This document shows positions 51,057-59,797 of a stretch of 64,000 nt of DNA, one piece after another. The first letter of the stretch is position 1. Every line of letters begins with the position of its first letter. Origin of the DNA: Chitinophaga sp. E66 (GTDB taxonomy: Bacteria; Bacteroidota; Bacteroidia; Chitinophagales; Chitinophagaceae); contig CP079103.1 of NCBI GenBank assembly GCA_019285755.1, positions 3,906,001 to 3,970,000 of the forward strand, in the 5' to 3' direction. Under the pieces are notes generated by a model. The model was not told the origin of the DNA. It saw nothing but the letters and a program-made list of their open reading frames with translations, and searched no databases. Position numbers and translations under genes: made by a program.

Positions 51057-51582
51057 AGGCATTCACATCCTGATCGTATGGCTCACATGGAGCGCCCGCC
51101 TTTTCGCGGCGGACCCTGAGGAAGGCAAGAAGCTGTTCCAGGCCAGGTGCGCGTCGTGCCACAACGTCCATAAGAAACTGACGGGGCCTGCTTTGGCTGG
51201 TGTGGACGGGCGCCATCCGGAAGACTGGATCTTACGTTTCGTCAAATCTTCCCAGAGCATGATCAAGACCGGCGACGCCGCCGCGCTGGCGATCTTCAAC
51301 GAATACAACCAGGTGGTGATGCCAGACCACCCCGATCTGAACGACGACCAGGTACGCGACATCATCGCTTTCATCAAACAGGAAGCGGCAGCCGCCCGAA
51401 AGACGATGCGCCGTTCGCCCGTCCGGGCCACCTGACGCCTAACCTCATGCCCTGAGCATTTACAACTTCCCTTTATGCTCGCATACGTGTTGCTGGTCGT
51501 GGTAATCGTGTTACTGCTGGTATTCCTCGTCAATATTAAGAGCATTGAGAAAAAGATGCATGAAGGGGACCCTGAGTTATGA
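51046..51582 (+). CDS. Membrane-anchored cytochrome c, frameshifted
   Basis: About 178 residues. Signal peptide MNVKGIHILIVWLTWSARLFA, haem motif CASCH in GKKLFQARCASCHNVHKKL, distal Met in EYNQVVMPDHPDLNDDQVR. As sequenced the frame stops at 51435; joining frames gives RPKDDAPFARPGHLTPNLMP, then YNFPFMLAYVLLVVVIVLLL, a C-terminal membrane helix, ending IEKKMHEGDPEL at 51582. It presumably donates electrons to the CuA subunit of this oxidase. The final TGA overlaps the ATG of the next gene. Confidence 0.85.
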
Positions 51583-52111
51583 AACGGAACACCCGCCTGG
51601 CCATTTCGCTGCTATTGATTGCCGCAGGCTCCTCATCTGGTATCTCTACGGTTACCGTCAGCGCCTCCTGTACGACGTGAGCGCCCTTGCGCTGATGGTC
51701 TCCGGGTGGTTGTTGCTGGGGTTCCTGTGCTTTGGATCGCTCTGGCAGCGTGGGGATGCCCGCTATCAGCCCGACCGCCGCAGCTGGCTCCGGGGAAGAA
51801 AGATGCTCTTACTCGGCGGAGTGGCCGTATTAACCTGCGCCAATGCCCTCTGGGCAGACCGTGCTTCCGATAAGTTAGCGGATTCCTGGCTGAATGGGCC
51901 TTTGCAGCCTGCGATGGCCACGGTATTACAAGTAAAACTCCAACAGGGCCGTCAACAATACTACTACGAAACCCTTATCGGCTATAAGGCCGGTAACCGC
52001 GATCTGCGGGAACAGTTTACCAGCACCCGCCACTACAACCCCGGCGACAGCGTCCGCATCGCCTATGCTCCTGAGCACCCGGAAGTCTTCCGGGTGGAGG
52101 CCGGCAGATAA
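51579..52111 (+). CDS. DUF3592-like membrane protein, frameshifted
   Basis: About 178 residues. ATG at 51579 overlaps the previous stop. The N-terminus MKRNTRLAISLLLIAAG joins after a frame change near 51625 to LLIWYLYGYRQRLLYDVSAL. Three hydrophobic segments, then a soluble part PAMATVLQVKLQQGRQQYYY and HYNPGDSVRIAYAPEHPEVF, which recalls the DUF3592 fold (PGDxVxVxYxPxxP). Its place at the end of the oxidase operon suggests a role in the oxidase or a passenger gene. Confidence 0.65.
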
Positions 52112-52328
52112 CGGTTGAAGGTCTTTAGCCTGCAACTCGTGGAAAAAGAGCGGCAGCCTGTTAAGAAGCGTGCAATTTGCTCCAAATCTGTAGATATGCT
52201 GATATTGATGATAATCCTCGGCGTGCGGGGATGGTGGAAGAAAAATGCCCACCGCTTCAAACATCGTTGACCCTTTTCTGCAAAAAATTTCTCTTATAAA
52301 AAGTTCTGAGTCGGTTATTCTGATATAT

Positions 52329-53018
52329 TCATTTTGATTTTCTTTTTCGAATAGTCATTAAGATGAAGGCATATAATACTATCAGGAACTGTAGGATTAC
52401 ATTTAGAATTAACCTGGCTCTTAATGTAAGTTCGGAAGGGATGAGCCAGAGAAACAATAAGTGTACGGCAAATGCGCTGACTACCAACATTGCAAACAAC
52501 GCGGTGCTGATTAACAGATTTCGATAAACAGAACCGTTCTGATTTGTAACGATCCTACTGATTATAATCAGACCAACTATCAGAAACATTCCAATCGTAG
52601 ACATTAGTAACTTAATATAAAACAATATGGATACCGTCATCGATCTGGCCATTATATTGCCCGTCGTAGCATTAGGCGTTAGCCTTGGATTCGTGGATGT
52701 AGATGATCCTCCGGCTCCGTTCAAATGGTTTCTCAGAAGAAGATGAATCTGCAAAATTGCAGGTTCTTCCGCCAGCAGCTCCTCACGTAGGGCTGCTGCT
52801 GCTTTTTTACCGAGGCTATCAGTATTCGAATCAACAATCCTGTCGGTAAGTTGGCCGAGGTATTCTACCTTTCGCTGCATGCGGTAATAATAAGTAAACT
52901 TGAAAGTGTCATTCACGATAAACACCATTACCCACAGGGATACCATTACCAATATGCGCTGCAATAAAGATATCTCGCTGTTTGTAAAATAGGCTCCCAT
53001 TGAATCGATGATATTCAT
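52329..53018 (-). CDS. Membrane protein of unknown function in AT-rich island
   Basis: Intact 229-residue protein with about four helices: ILVMVSLWVMVFIVNDTFKF, LLMSTIGMFLIVGLIIISRI, LISTALFAMLVVSAFAVHLL and ILQFLIVLYAFILMTIRKRK. A soluble loop (VDSNTDSLGKKAAAALREEL) lies between. No motif is recognised. The sequence is visibly more AT-rich than its neighbours and its codons differ, indicating transfer. It lies between the oxidase operon and the first copy of the 92-bp direct repeat. Confidence 0.75.
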   Translation of the reverse strand: MNIIDSMGAYFTNSEISLLQRILVMVSLWVMVFIVNDTFKFTYYYRMQRKVEYLGQLTDRIVDSNTDSLGKKAAAALREELLAEEPAILQIHLLLRNHLNGAGGSSTSTNPRLTPNATTGNIMARSMTVSILFYIKLLMSTIGMFLIVGLIIISRIVTNQNGSVYRNLLISTALFAMLVVSAFAVHLLFLWLIPSELTLRARLILNVILQFLIVLYAFILMTIRKRKSK

Positions 53019-53132
53019 CTCTCTTAATTAAGGTTATCAAACAATGTTATGAGCAATGTTAACTTAATTCTCTGTCTGAATATTCTTTCTACCGGAATAT
53101 TTTTGAAATTATTGTGGAGTTCACGAATGGAA

Positions 53133-53166
53133 TAAAAAAAGCCGCAGCTCCAACGAGCTACGGCTT
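53133..53166 (-). terminator. Terminator within repeat copy 1
   Basis: AAAGCCGCAGCTC pairs with GAGCTACGGCTTT with a single C-A mismatch; T7 follows on the minus strand. It serves the HsdR-N gene ending at 53232. Confidence 0.75.
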
Positions 53167-53224
53167 TCAATCATGAATAACCTGATCTATGATTAATTTA
53201 GGAGCAGGTCCAAATAATGCCGGC
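53133..53224. repeat. 92-bp direct repeat, copy 1
   Basis: Identical to 54522-54613 except for one base (53213 A, 54602 G). It contains a terminator hairpin for leftward transcripts and a few residues' worth of the LEA-like gene 3' end. It bounds the HsdR-N gene on its 3' side. Confidence 0.95.
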
Positions 53225-53231
53225 AATCCAA

Positions 53232-54317
53232 TTATCCTTTCAAGGCCATGGCTGTACCTTCAAGTACATTAACAGTACTTAGCAATTCCTCAGCATACTT
53301 GTAGATGTCGTCAATTTTAGTTAACTCCTTTTTATACTCTTTTCGATCTGCATCAAACAACCCAATGGCTTTCTTGGATGCACTTAAATACAGCCGGCAT
53401 ATAGTTTTACGATTATTATCATCTAGCAGAACCGCAAAATAAGATTGTGCATCTCGATGATGAACGCGCTCACCATCCACCTTCGATCTTAATATTGCTT
53501 TTACAACATAAAACGCTTCCAACTCTTCAGCGGTTGTATTAATTCTGGCTGCTTCTTCAATCTGAGTTGTATTTTGCTGCTCCTGATCATTCCTTTGAGT
53601 TTCCGCTTCTTTTGTTAAAGCTGACTTCAACCTTTCAGTTATGAGATCATTTATATATTGGGTCATAGACTTTTTCACCAGTACTGTAAACTGATCTATC
53701 ACTTTACTTGTGAGCATTCCATTATATATCTGCTTAGAAAAATGACGTACAAAATTCTCGGATGGAGTATTTATCTCTGCATGGATCAATGCCTTCAATT
53801 CATTGGTATATTTCAGATCGCTTGCGGTATTAACAATCGTCTCCAGATCATAATAGTTTTTATGAAACTTCTTAAGCTCCTCGATTTGATTATCCTTTAT
53901 ATCCGTAATATTAAACGTAAAGAAAGGCTTATCGTCCATTTTATTAGGCTCCATTAAATCAGTATAAAACCTATACTCAAATCCGTTTGTCAACAATCCG
54001 AACTTAGCTTTGGAAACATGAAAGTACCTGAATAATTGCGAGTTAAAAACATCTAACGCTGCGCCATGCCATTTGCATTCGATGATAATTGTAGGAATCT
54101 TGTCCTTGAATATTACATAATCAACCTTTTCACCCTGCTTTATACCGAGGTCTGCCACGAACTCGGGTGTCACTTCCAGCGGATTGAACACATCATACCC
54201 TAGCGCTTGAATAAAAGGCATTATAAATGCATTCTTGGTAGCTTCCTCGGTCTTAACTGATTCTTTAATCTTGACAGAACGTTCACCGAGTTGTTTAATA
54301 ATGTCTTTGAAATCCAT
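53232..54317 (-). CDS. Solitary HsdR N-terminal-type PD-(D/E)XK nuclease
   Basis: Intact 361-residue protein. The N-terminal domain (EEATKNAFIMPFIQALGYDV, FNPLEVTPEFVADLGIKQGE) followed by Asp in KVDYVIFKDKIPT and Glu-x-Lys in IIIECKWHGAALD forms the PD-(D/E)XK nuclease core of type I restriction HsdR proteins. The rest (FNSQLFRYFHVSKAKFGLLT, a long helical middle, and a C-terminal PLD/DUF-like part with RVHHRDAQSYFAVLLDDN) lacks any helicase motif. No HsdM or HsdS gene lies near. It is AT-rich and flanked by 92-bp direct repeats, marking an acquired cassette. A stand-alone defence nuclease or prophage-derived remnant is possible. Confidence 0.85.
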   Translation of the reverse strand: MDFKDIIKQLGERSVKIKESVKTEEATKNAFIMPFIQALGYDVFNPLEVTPEFVADLGIKQGEKVDYVIFKDKIPTIIIECKWHGAALDVFNSQLFRYFHVSKAKFGLLTNGFEYRFYTDLMEPNKMDDKPFFTFNITDIKDNQIEELKKFHKNYYDLETIVNTASDLKYTNELKALIHAEINTPSENFVRHFSKQIYNGMLTSKVIDQFTVLVKKSMTQYINDLITERLKSALTKEAETQRNDQEQQNTTQIEEAARINTTAEELEAFYVVKAILRSKVDGERVHHRDAQSYFAVLLDDNNRKTICRLYLSASKKAIGLFDADRKEYKKELTKIDDIYKYAEELLSTVNVLEGTAMALKG

Positions 54318-54521
54318 AATGTAATGGGATTACAGTTAAAAAATAATCTTATTCGGGGTTTCGCAATAAATATTAAGGGTCAAATTTGTGCTGCTGAAGC
54401 ACATTGATAGACGGCAAAATGGGGTTTCGGAGCGTATTGTAAGCAGACTTCAAACAGTAATCAACAATTTATGTATTTTTTTTTATATCGTGCAACACCA
54501 AAATCGATAATAAAAATTTAT

Positions 54522-54613
54522 TAAAAAAAGCCGCAGCTCCAACGAGCTACGGCTTTCAATCATGAATAACCTGATCTATGATTAATTTAGGAGCAGGTCC
54601 AGATAATGCCGGC
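54522..54613. repeat. 92-bp direct repeat, copy 2
   Basis: This copy overlaps the last ~10 codons of the LEA-like gene and its terminator; it is the presumed original location of the sequence, with copy 1 generated on insertion of the HsdR-N cassette. Confidence 0.95.
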
Positions 54614-55066
54614 CATCATACGTCATGTGTAGCGTTTGAGAAATGATCCCTACGCTTCCTTTCATATCCCCTTTGAACGCAATACGCACGGTATCGGTCA
54701 GGTCGATGCCGGACTCGCCCAGCCTGGCGAAGTCGGGTTCCACTACTACCGGAACGGTGAAGGTGGCATGTGCCGGCACCTCAAATGAAGTGTCGATACG
54801 AACATGCCCCAGCGCGAAAGAATCCAGCCAAAGATCCAGCTCACCCCTTTAAAGGTAAATGCATACCCGTTCGGATTATAATACAACCCTTCGATCCGGA
54901 GGGCGGGCCGTTGCGGAGTGATATTGAAGACCCGCACAGGGAGCTTGGCAGGCAGTCGGGGCTCGGGTGTTTGGAATACCAGTCCACCGAACCAGGCGGC
55001 TACGAACAAGGCGCCGATGACGCCAATGCTGCCCCAGATAATAGTCGATCGTTTCTTTAGCGCCAT
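54582..55066 (-). CDS. LEA type 2 family membrane-anchored protein, frameshifted
   Basis: About 161 residues. Met 55066 gives MALKKRSTIIWGSIGVIGAL with a membrane anchor. The water-stress/hypersensitive-response beta-sandwich domain follows (VRVFNITPQRPALRIEGLYY, NPNGYAFTFKGVSW). After a frame change near 54850 it reads GHVRIDTSFEVPAHATFTVP and VRIAFKGDMKGSVGIISQTL. LEA14-like domains stabilise membranes or proteins; the role is unknown here. The 3' end is used as a repeat boundary by the neighbouring cassette. Confidence 0.75.
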
Positions 55067-55204
55067 AAGTTCTGTTTTAAGCGATGTAGACAGCATTTAA
55101 CAGCCATCCCAGATACAGGCACACGGAATGCCATTCCGGGTGAAGGCAAATCCGTATTTATTTTGAAATTCCGTAACTTCATGGTACCCCAAACCCCTCA
55201 TCCA

Positions 55205-56755
55205 ATGGCCACCCCAACCCACACAACAGGCCCTGCCCCTAAGCAGCCAGCCAAGCCATTCTTCGGGAACTCCCCGCAGGCAGCCCCGCCGTTCTTCACG
55301 CCGGCTCCCCTTCCGTCCAAAAACAAGACGCGCCCGAAACACCTAAGAAAGAAGAAGACGTCCCCATCAGCTTTGGTTCCTGGAGGTATTCTGCCAGCTG
55401 TTCGACGACCTCATCATCAACTGGCCCAGGCGCTGGCAGCAATCCTACCTCTCCGCCAAACAACATGGCGGCTCCATTGTATTCGATCCCAAATTCGGGC
55501 AAGACCTGATCAGCAAGGAGATGATGTCGCTATGGAACATCTTTTACGCCCTGCAGCTCCAGGCCGGTTCTCCTTACGGCAGTAAGGTCGATTTCTCCAA
55601 GGGGCTGGAAATGGCGGAGCAGATGACCGGCGTCTCCGGCACATGGATCAACCTGGCATCTATGGCGCTGCATATGGATATGGAGAAATACCTGGGCGAA
55701 AAGATACCCCGCTACGCCAAGCAAAACCTGGGCATCTTCCTTATCTCCGGCGCCCTCCTTCAAAGCGGCCTCGTTGGCCTCAACGCACTCACCAAAAGCG
55801 AGCTGGATTTCACGTCCGTACTAGGCCCCGCCACCAAGAAGTGGACGGAACCACCCACGGGGTTCCTCCGGCCTTTCGTGCTGGACAATATCCCCGACGA
55901 CCGCTGGCGACCGCCCTTCTACCAACCGCCTAAAGCCCTCGAGCTCAAATATTCCGGCACGGATGAAAAGGCGGATGAGAAGAAATGGAGCCTGGGGCTT
56001 GGGTTCAATCTCGCTTCCGCACTCGGCAAGTACCCGGAAGACGAGAAAGAGAAACCCAAATACAAAGGCCCCGAGCTCTTCCCCTACTTCCAGTATTCCA
56101 ACACGGAAGGCATTCCCGGCAAGCCCGATCCCAAGGAACAGCATAAGTTCATGCTGGGCCTTTACGGGGCGACAAAGGGCTTTACGGCCTCGCGGAAGGC
56201 GGTGGCCGTTTCGATGGCGACAGGTTGCTGGAAGGATACGGCCGCGCGGGATTCTCCATGCGCAACTTCGGGCGCCTCAACCTGCTCGATTTCTCCGGGG
56301 AAGCGGATTACCGGCCGGATGCGGCAACGCCCTGGCGCGGGAGGCTCAACGCCGCCACCCAGTTCAATATTCTCGATGATAAGCAATTCGACTTTAAGTT
56401 CGGCGCGGCCGCAGGCGGGCTCCTCCCCTCCGGCGGGCAGCCAGGCGCTATGGACTTCAGGACCAACCTGTCATTCATGCATAAGTACGCCGCTCCGGGG
56501 TTCCCGCAACCGCTTAAATCTGGAGTGGACTTCACATTCAACTACGGCAAGCAGGACCCCTTCAGCGCGGATTCCGCCGACATGATGGGTATCCAGAGCC
56601 GGCTGGTGTTCTTCGACATGCTTAAGACGGGTTTCGAGTTTTATAAGATCAAATCGGATGACGAGAAACTGCCGGATAAGGACCTGCGTTTCTTCCTGGC
56701 GATCGACTTCGCGCCGGCGTTCATGCAACAGAAGGAAAAGAAGAAGGATAAATAG
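55205..56755 (+). CDS. PFF-leader protein of unknown function, frameshifted
   Basis: About 515 residues without a signal peptide. Residues 1-45 are Pro-rich with paired Phe: AKPFFGNSPQAAPPFFTPAP. Such PFF...FF leaders are known to me from Bacteroidota proteins associated with extracellular contractile injection systems (often with DUF4157), but no DUF4157 follows. The bulk is FEVFCQLFDDLIINWPRRWQ-like, helical (LEMAEQMTGVSGTWINLASM), then a beta-rich region (LGLGFNLASALGKYPEDEKE, PGAMDFRTNLSFMHKYAAPG, IQSRLVFFDMLKTGFEFYKI). Frames change near 55320, 55385 and 56225. No assigned catalytic motif. Possible secreted cargo; uncertain. Confidence 0.6.
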
Positions 56756-56796
56756 GCCCTGAAACATTCTGGCCTGCGGCGCGTTATTTTTACACT

Positions 56797-57975
56797 ATGC
56801 TCTCTTCCATCCTCGATAACGACTTCTACAAATTCACCATGCAGCAGGGCGTCATCCGGCTGTTCCCCTACGCCCGCGCGCGTTACAAGTTCATCAACCG
56901 TGGCAGGCATTCCTTTCCGCCGGGCTTCGCCGACGCACTCCGCAAAGCGGTGGATGAAATGGCCGGCCTGCAGCTTACCCGCAAGGAGAAACACTTCCTC
57001 CAGGTTACCTGCCCCTACCTCGACCCCGTGTACCTCGATTTCCTCGAAGGTTACCGCTACAACCCGGAAGAGGTGCATATCTCCCAGGAAGGCGATCAGC
57101 TGGAAGTAGGCGTGGAAGGTTTATGGTACCGGACGATCCTGTGGGAGGTACCTGTCATGTCCCTCATCTGCGAACTGTATTATACGCTGCGCCATGCGGA
57201 AAGGATATCCAATGACGCCATCCTTGATAATACCCGCCGGAAGATAGAGCAATACCGGCAGTTGGGCGTTACAGTAGCAGAATTCGGCACCCGGCGGCGG
57301 TATTCCTACAAGGTGCATAAGCTGGTGGTGGAAGCGCTGAAACAATACGGTACCGGCTCCTTTATCGGCACCAGCAACGTCCACCTCGCGATGATGTTCC
57401 AGACCAAGCCCATCGGCACGCATGCGCACGAATGGTTCATGTTCCATGCCGCAAGGTTTGGGTTCAAGATGTCGAATGCCATCGGTTTACAGCATTGGGT
57501 GGAAGTGTACCGGGGCGACCTTGGCATCGCATTGTCTGACACCTACACGACCGACGTATTCCTTCATCAGTTCGATAAAATGTACTCCAAACTGTTCGAC
57601 GGCGTGCGGCACGATAGTGGCGACCCGCTGGAGTTTGCCGATAAGGTCATCCGGCATTACCAGCAAATGGGCATCGATCCGCTCAGTAAGACCATCATCT
57701 TCTCCGATGGCCTCAACGTGGAGAAGGTGGCGCGGATCGCGGAGCATTGCAGGGGCAGGATCGGCATGTCTTTCGGGATTGGCACCAGTCTCACCAACGA
57801 CGCCGGCCCGGAAGCCATGAATATCGTCATCAAAATGACCGCTACCAGCCCTAATAACGGGGAATGGACGGAAGTGGTGAAGCTTTCCGACGAGCCGGGT
57901 AAATACACCGGCAGCGAAGAGATGATCCGGCAGGCCAAGCTGGTGCTGGGCATCGGTGAAGGCCAAAATGCGTAA
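56797..57975 (+). CDS. pncB: Nicotinate phosphoribosyltransferase
   Basis: Intact 392 residues, the usual length of bacterial PncB. It converts nicotinate, PRPP and ATP to nicotinate mononucleotide in NAD salvage. Signatures: SSILDNDFYKFTMQQGVIRL, AEFGTRRRYSYKVHKL, GTSNVHLAMMFQTKPIGTHA with the conserved His, and HEWFMFHAARFGFK. Then DTYTTDVFLHQFDKM, DGVRHDSGDPLEFADKVIRH and IIFSDGLNVEKV, typical of the phosphate and substrate sites, and SFGIGTSLTNDAGPEAMNIV. Frame is continuous. The Crp/Fnr gene starts 9 bp later, so they may be co-transcribed. Confidence 0.96.
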   Translation: MLSSILDNDFYKFTMQQGVIRLFPYARARYKFINRGRHSFPPGFADALRKAVDEMAGLQLTRKEKHFLQVTCPYLDPVYLDFLEGYRYNPEEVHISQEGDQLEVGVEGLWYRTILWEVPVMSLICELYYTLRHAERISNDAILDNTRRKIEQYRQLGVTVAEFGTRRRYSYKVHKLVVEALKQYGTGSFIGTSNVHLAMMFQTKPIGTHAHEWFMFHAARFGFKMSNAIGLQHWVEVYRGDLGIALSDTYTTDVFLHQFDKMYSKLFDGVRHDSGDPLEFADKVIRHYQQMGIDPLSKTIIFSDGLNVEKVARIAEHCRGRIGMSFGIGTSLTNDAGPEAMNIVIKMTATSPNNGEWTEVVKLSDEPGKYTGSEEMIRQAKLVLGIGEGQNA

Positions 57976-57984
57976 ATTGTGGAT

Positions 57985-58618
57985 ATGAATACGGAAACGC
58001 GCGCTTACCTGGAAGATCATTTCCCCAGTTTGAACCCGAACTGCGGGAAGAACTGTCCGACATAGCGGAGATAAGGCATATCCCCGCCGGCGAAACCCTC
58101 ATGCGCACGGGCCAGAACATCCGCTCTACCGTTCTGGTAGCGGAAGGACGGCTGAAGCTGTACCGCGAAGGGCAGGACGAAGGCGAGATCTTCATGTATT
58201 ACCTGGAACCCGGGAATGCCTGCGCCCTTTCCATGGTATGCGGCCAGCAGCAGGAAACCAGCGGCGTCATGCTCAAAGCCATCGAAGACAGCACCGTGAT
58301 CCTCATTCCCGTCAAATACATGGAGAACTTCATGCAGCGCTATAAAGGCTGGTATAACTTCGTGGTGGAAACCTACCGCGACCGCTTCGAAGAGCTGCTG
58401 ACCCTTATCGACCACATCGCTTTCCGCGCGATGGATGAGCGCCTGGTCCACTATCTGGACCACCAGCGCGAGAAACTCCGTACTTCCCACCTGCACATCA
58501 CCCACAGCGAGATCGCTACAGACCTCCACTCTTCCAGGGAAGTGATCAGCCGGCTGTTGAAAAGCTGGAGCAACAGGGTAAGGTGAAGCTGCACCGCCAG
58601 TTTATCGAGATGCTGTAA
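57985..58618 (+). CDS. Crp/Fnr-family regulator, frameshifted
   Basis: About 211 residues. Starts MNTETRAYLEDHFP; after a frame change near 58021 the text is FEPELREELSDIAEIRHIPA, GETLMRTGQNIRSTVLVAEG (cNMP-like beta-roll), FMYYLEPGNACALSMVCGQQ, a dimer helix (RFEELLTLIDHIAFRAMDER) and the HTH ITHSEIATDLHSSREVISRL followed, after a second frame change near 58560, by KLEQQGKVKLHRQFIEML. No Fe-S Cys cluster at the N-terminus; the single CGQQ does not suffice. It likely controls the downstream sulfur genes through the GTGAC-N4-GTCAC palindromes. Confidence 0.88.
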
Positions 58619-58664
58619 CGGTGACCTGGGTCACCGTGCCCGCGCCGCATCTTCCGGATCTTTG
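58618..58664 (+). promoter_or_regulatory. Crp/Fnr-type operator and promoter before YeeE/YedE
   Basis: A 20-bp perfect palindrome (58618-58637) with core GTGAC-N4-GTCAC is centred at 58627.5. A GATCTTTG element (58657-58664), matching the Bacteroidota -7 box TAnnTTTG at all fixed positions but the first, ends 36.5 bp from that centre. The spacing suits an activator just upstream of polymerase. Confidence 0.7.
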
Positions 58665-58684
58665 CAGTTCAAAAAATTGACTGC

Positions 58685-59245
58685 ATGATTTCTTTTCTCC
58701 AACAACCCTGGCCCTGGTTCGTGGCAGGTCCGCTGATAGGGCTCCTGGTACCGGCGCTGCTCCTTACCGGCAACAAGACCTTCGGCATCAGTTCCAACTT
58801 CCGGCATATATGCGCGGCCTGCGCACCGGCCAATATTCCCTTCTTCCGCTACAACTGGAAAAAGAGTCCGGAACCTCGTATTCGCGCTGGGCATCCTGGC
58901 CGGCGGATGGATAGCAGCATCCTGGCTGGGCAGTGGACAGCCCGTTGATGTACACCCTGGCCTGGCGGCGGAAATGAGCGGATATGGCGTTTATCCGGAA
59001 GCGGCGATCGTTCCTTCTTCCTTATTCGGCATCGACCAGATCTTTACCGGGAGAGGGCTTGTATTGATGCTGGGGGCGGTTTGCTGGTGGGCTTCGGTAC
59101 CCGGTACGCCGGCGGTTGTACGAGCGGGCACTCCATCATGGGATTATCCAGCCTGCAATGGCCTTCACTGGTGGCTACGGTGGCATTTATGGCCGGCGGC
59201 ATCCTCATGGCCAACTTCATCCTCCCTTATTTACTCGCCCTTTAA
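58685..59245 (+). CDS. YeeE/YedE-family sulfur transporter subunit, frameshifted
   Basis: About 187 residues with four or more helices. [20 protein letters not shown] and [20 protein letters not shown] are the YeeE/YedE N-terminal motif, then [20 protein letters not shown] (conserved Cys region). After a frame change near 58865: [20 protein letters not shown], a loop, [22 protein letters not shown] (family Cys motif) and [20 protein letters not shown]. These permeases move thiosulfate or sulfide-derived sulfur species. It is followed 11 bp later by its usual partner DUF6691. Frames also change near 59080. Confidence 0.85.
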
Positions 59246-59256
59246 TTTTACGCATC

Positions 59257-59666
59257 ATGAAATATCTGAAATACCTGCTGTTCGGCATTCTCTTCGGCAT
59301 CGTTCTCGTGAAAGCGGAAATGATCAGCTGGTTCCGCATCCAGGAAATGTTCCGCTTCCAATCGTTCCATATGTTCGGTATCATCGGCAGCGCCGTGGCC
59401 ATCGGTATGTTATCCGTATGGCTGATACGCCGGTTCCATATCAAAACCATTCATGGCGAAACCGTCGTGATCCCGGATAAAAAGTTCAATAAAGGCCAGA
59501 TCTACGGCGGACTCCTATTCGGTTTGGGCTGGGCTATGACGGGCGCCTGCCCCGGGCCCCTTTTCGCACAGGCCGGAACGGGCGCGGCGGCGGTGGCGTC
59601 ACCATCCTGGGCGCTATCGCGGGAACGTGGTTGTATGGCCGGTTCCGGGAGCGGTTACCCCATTAA
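59257..59666 (+). CDS. DUF6691-type YeeE/YedE partner protein, frameshifted
   Basis: About 137 residues with four helices: YLKYLLFGILFGIVLVKAEM, MFGIIGSAVAIGMLSVWLIR and GQIYGGLLFGLGWAMTGACP. The Cys motif GACPGPLFAQAG matches the second half of YedE permeases. After a change near 59590 the end reads VTILGAIAGTWLYGRFRERL. It pairs with YeeE/YedE to form a full transporter. Co-transcribed. Confidence 0.85.
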
Positions 59667-59737
59667 CTGCGGTGTGAGATCAGTGGTGCGGATGACGGCC
59701 GTCAATGTACAGGAATGGGAATTTGAAGACCTTTGCA

Positions 59738-59783
59738 TTGTGACCACAGTCACAAAACCAGACAGGATCAATCGCGAAATTTG
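59738..59783 (+). promoter_or_regulatory. Crp/Fnr-type operator and promoter before MBL-rhodanese gene
   Basis: Palindrome TTGTGAC-N4-GTCACAA (59738-59755) is centred at 59746.5, and a GAAATTTG element (59776-59783) again ends 36.5 bp from the centre. Core and geometry are the same as at 58618-58664. Confidence 0.72.
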
Positions 59784-59797
59784 TAAAAACGACGAAC

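Noticed and set aside
53232..54317. Complete type I restriction-modification locus
   Set aside because: Only the HsdR N-terminal nuclease region is present; no helicase motifs, HsdM or HsdS nearby.
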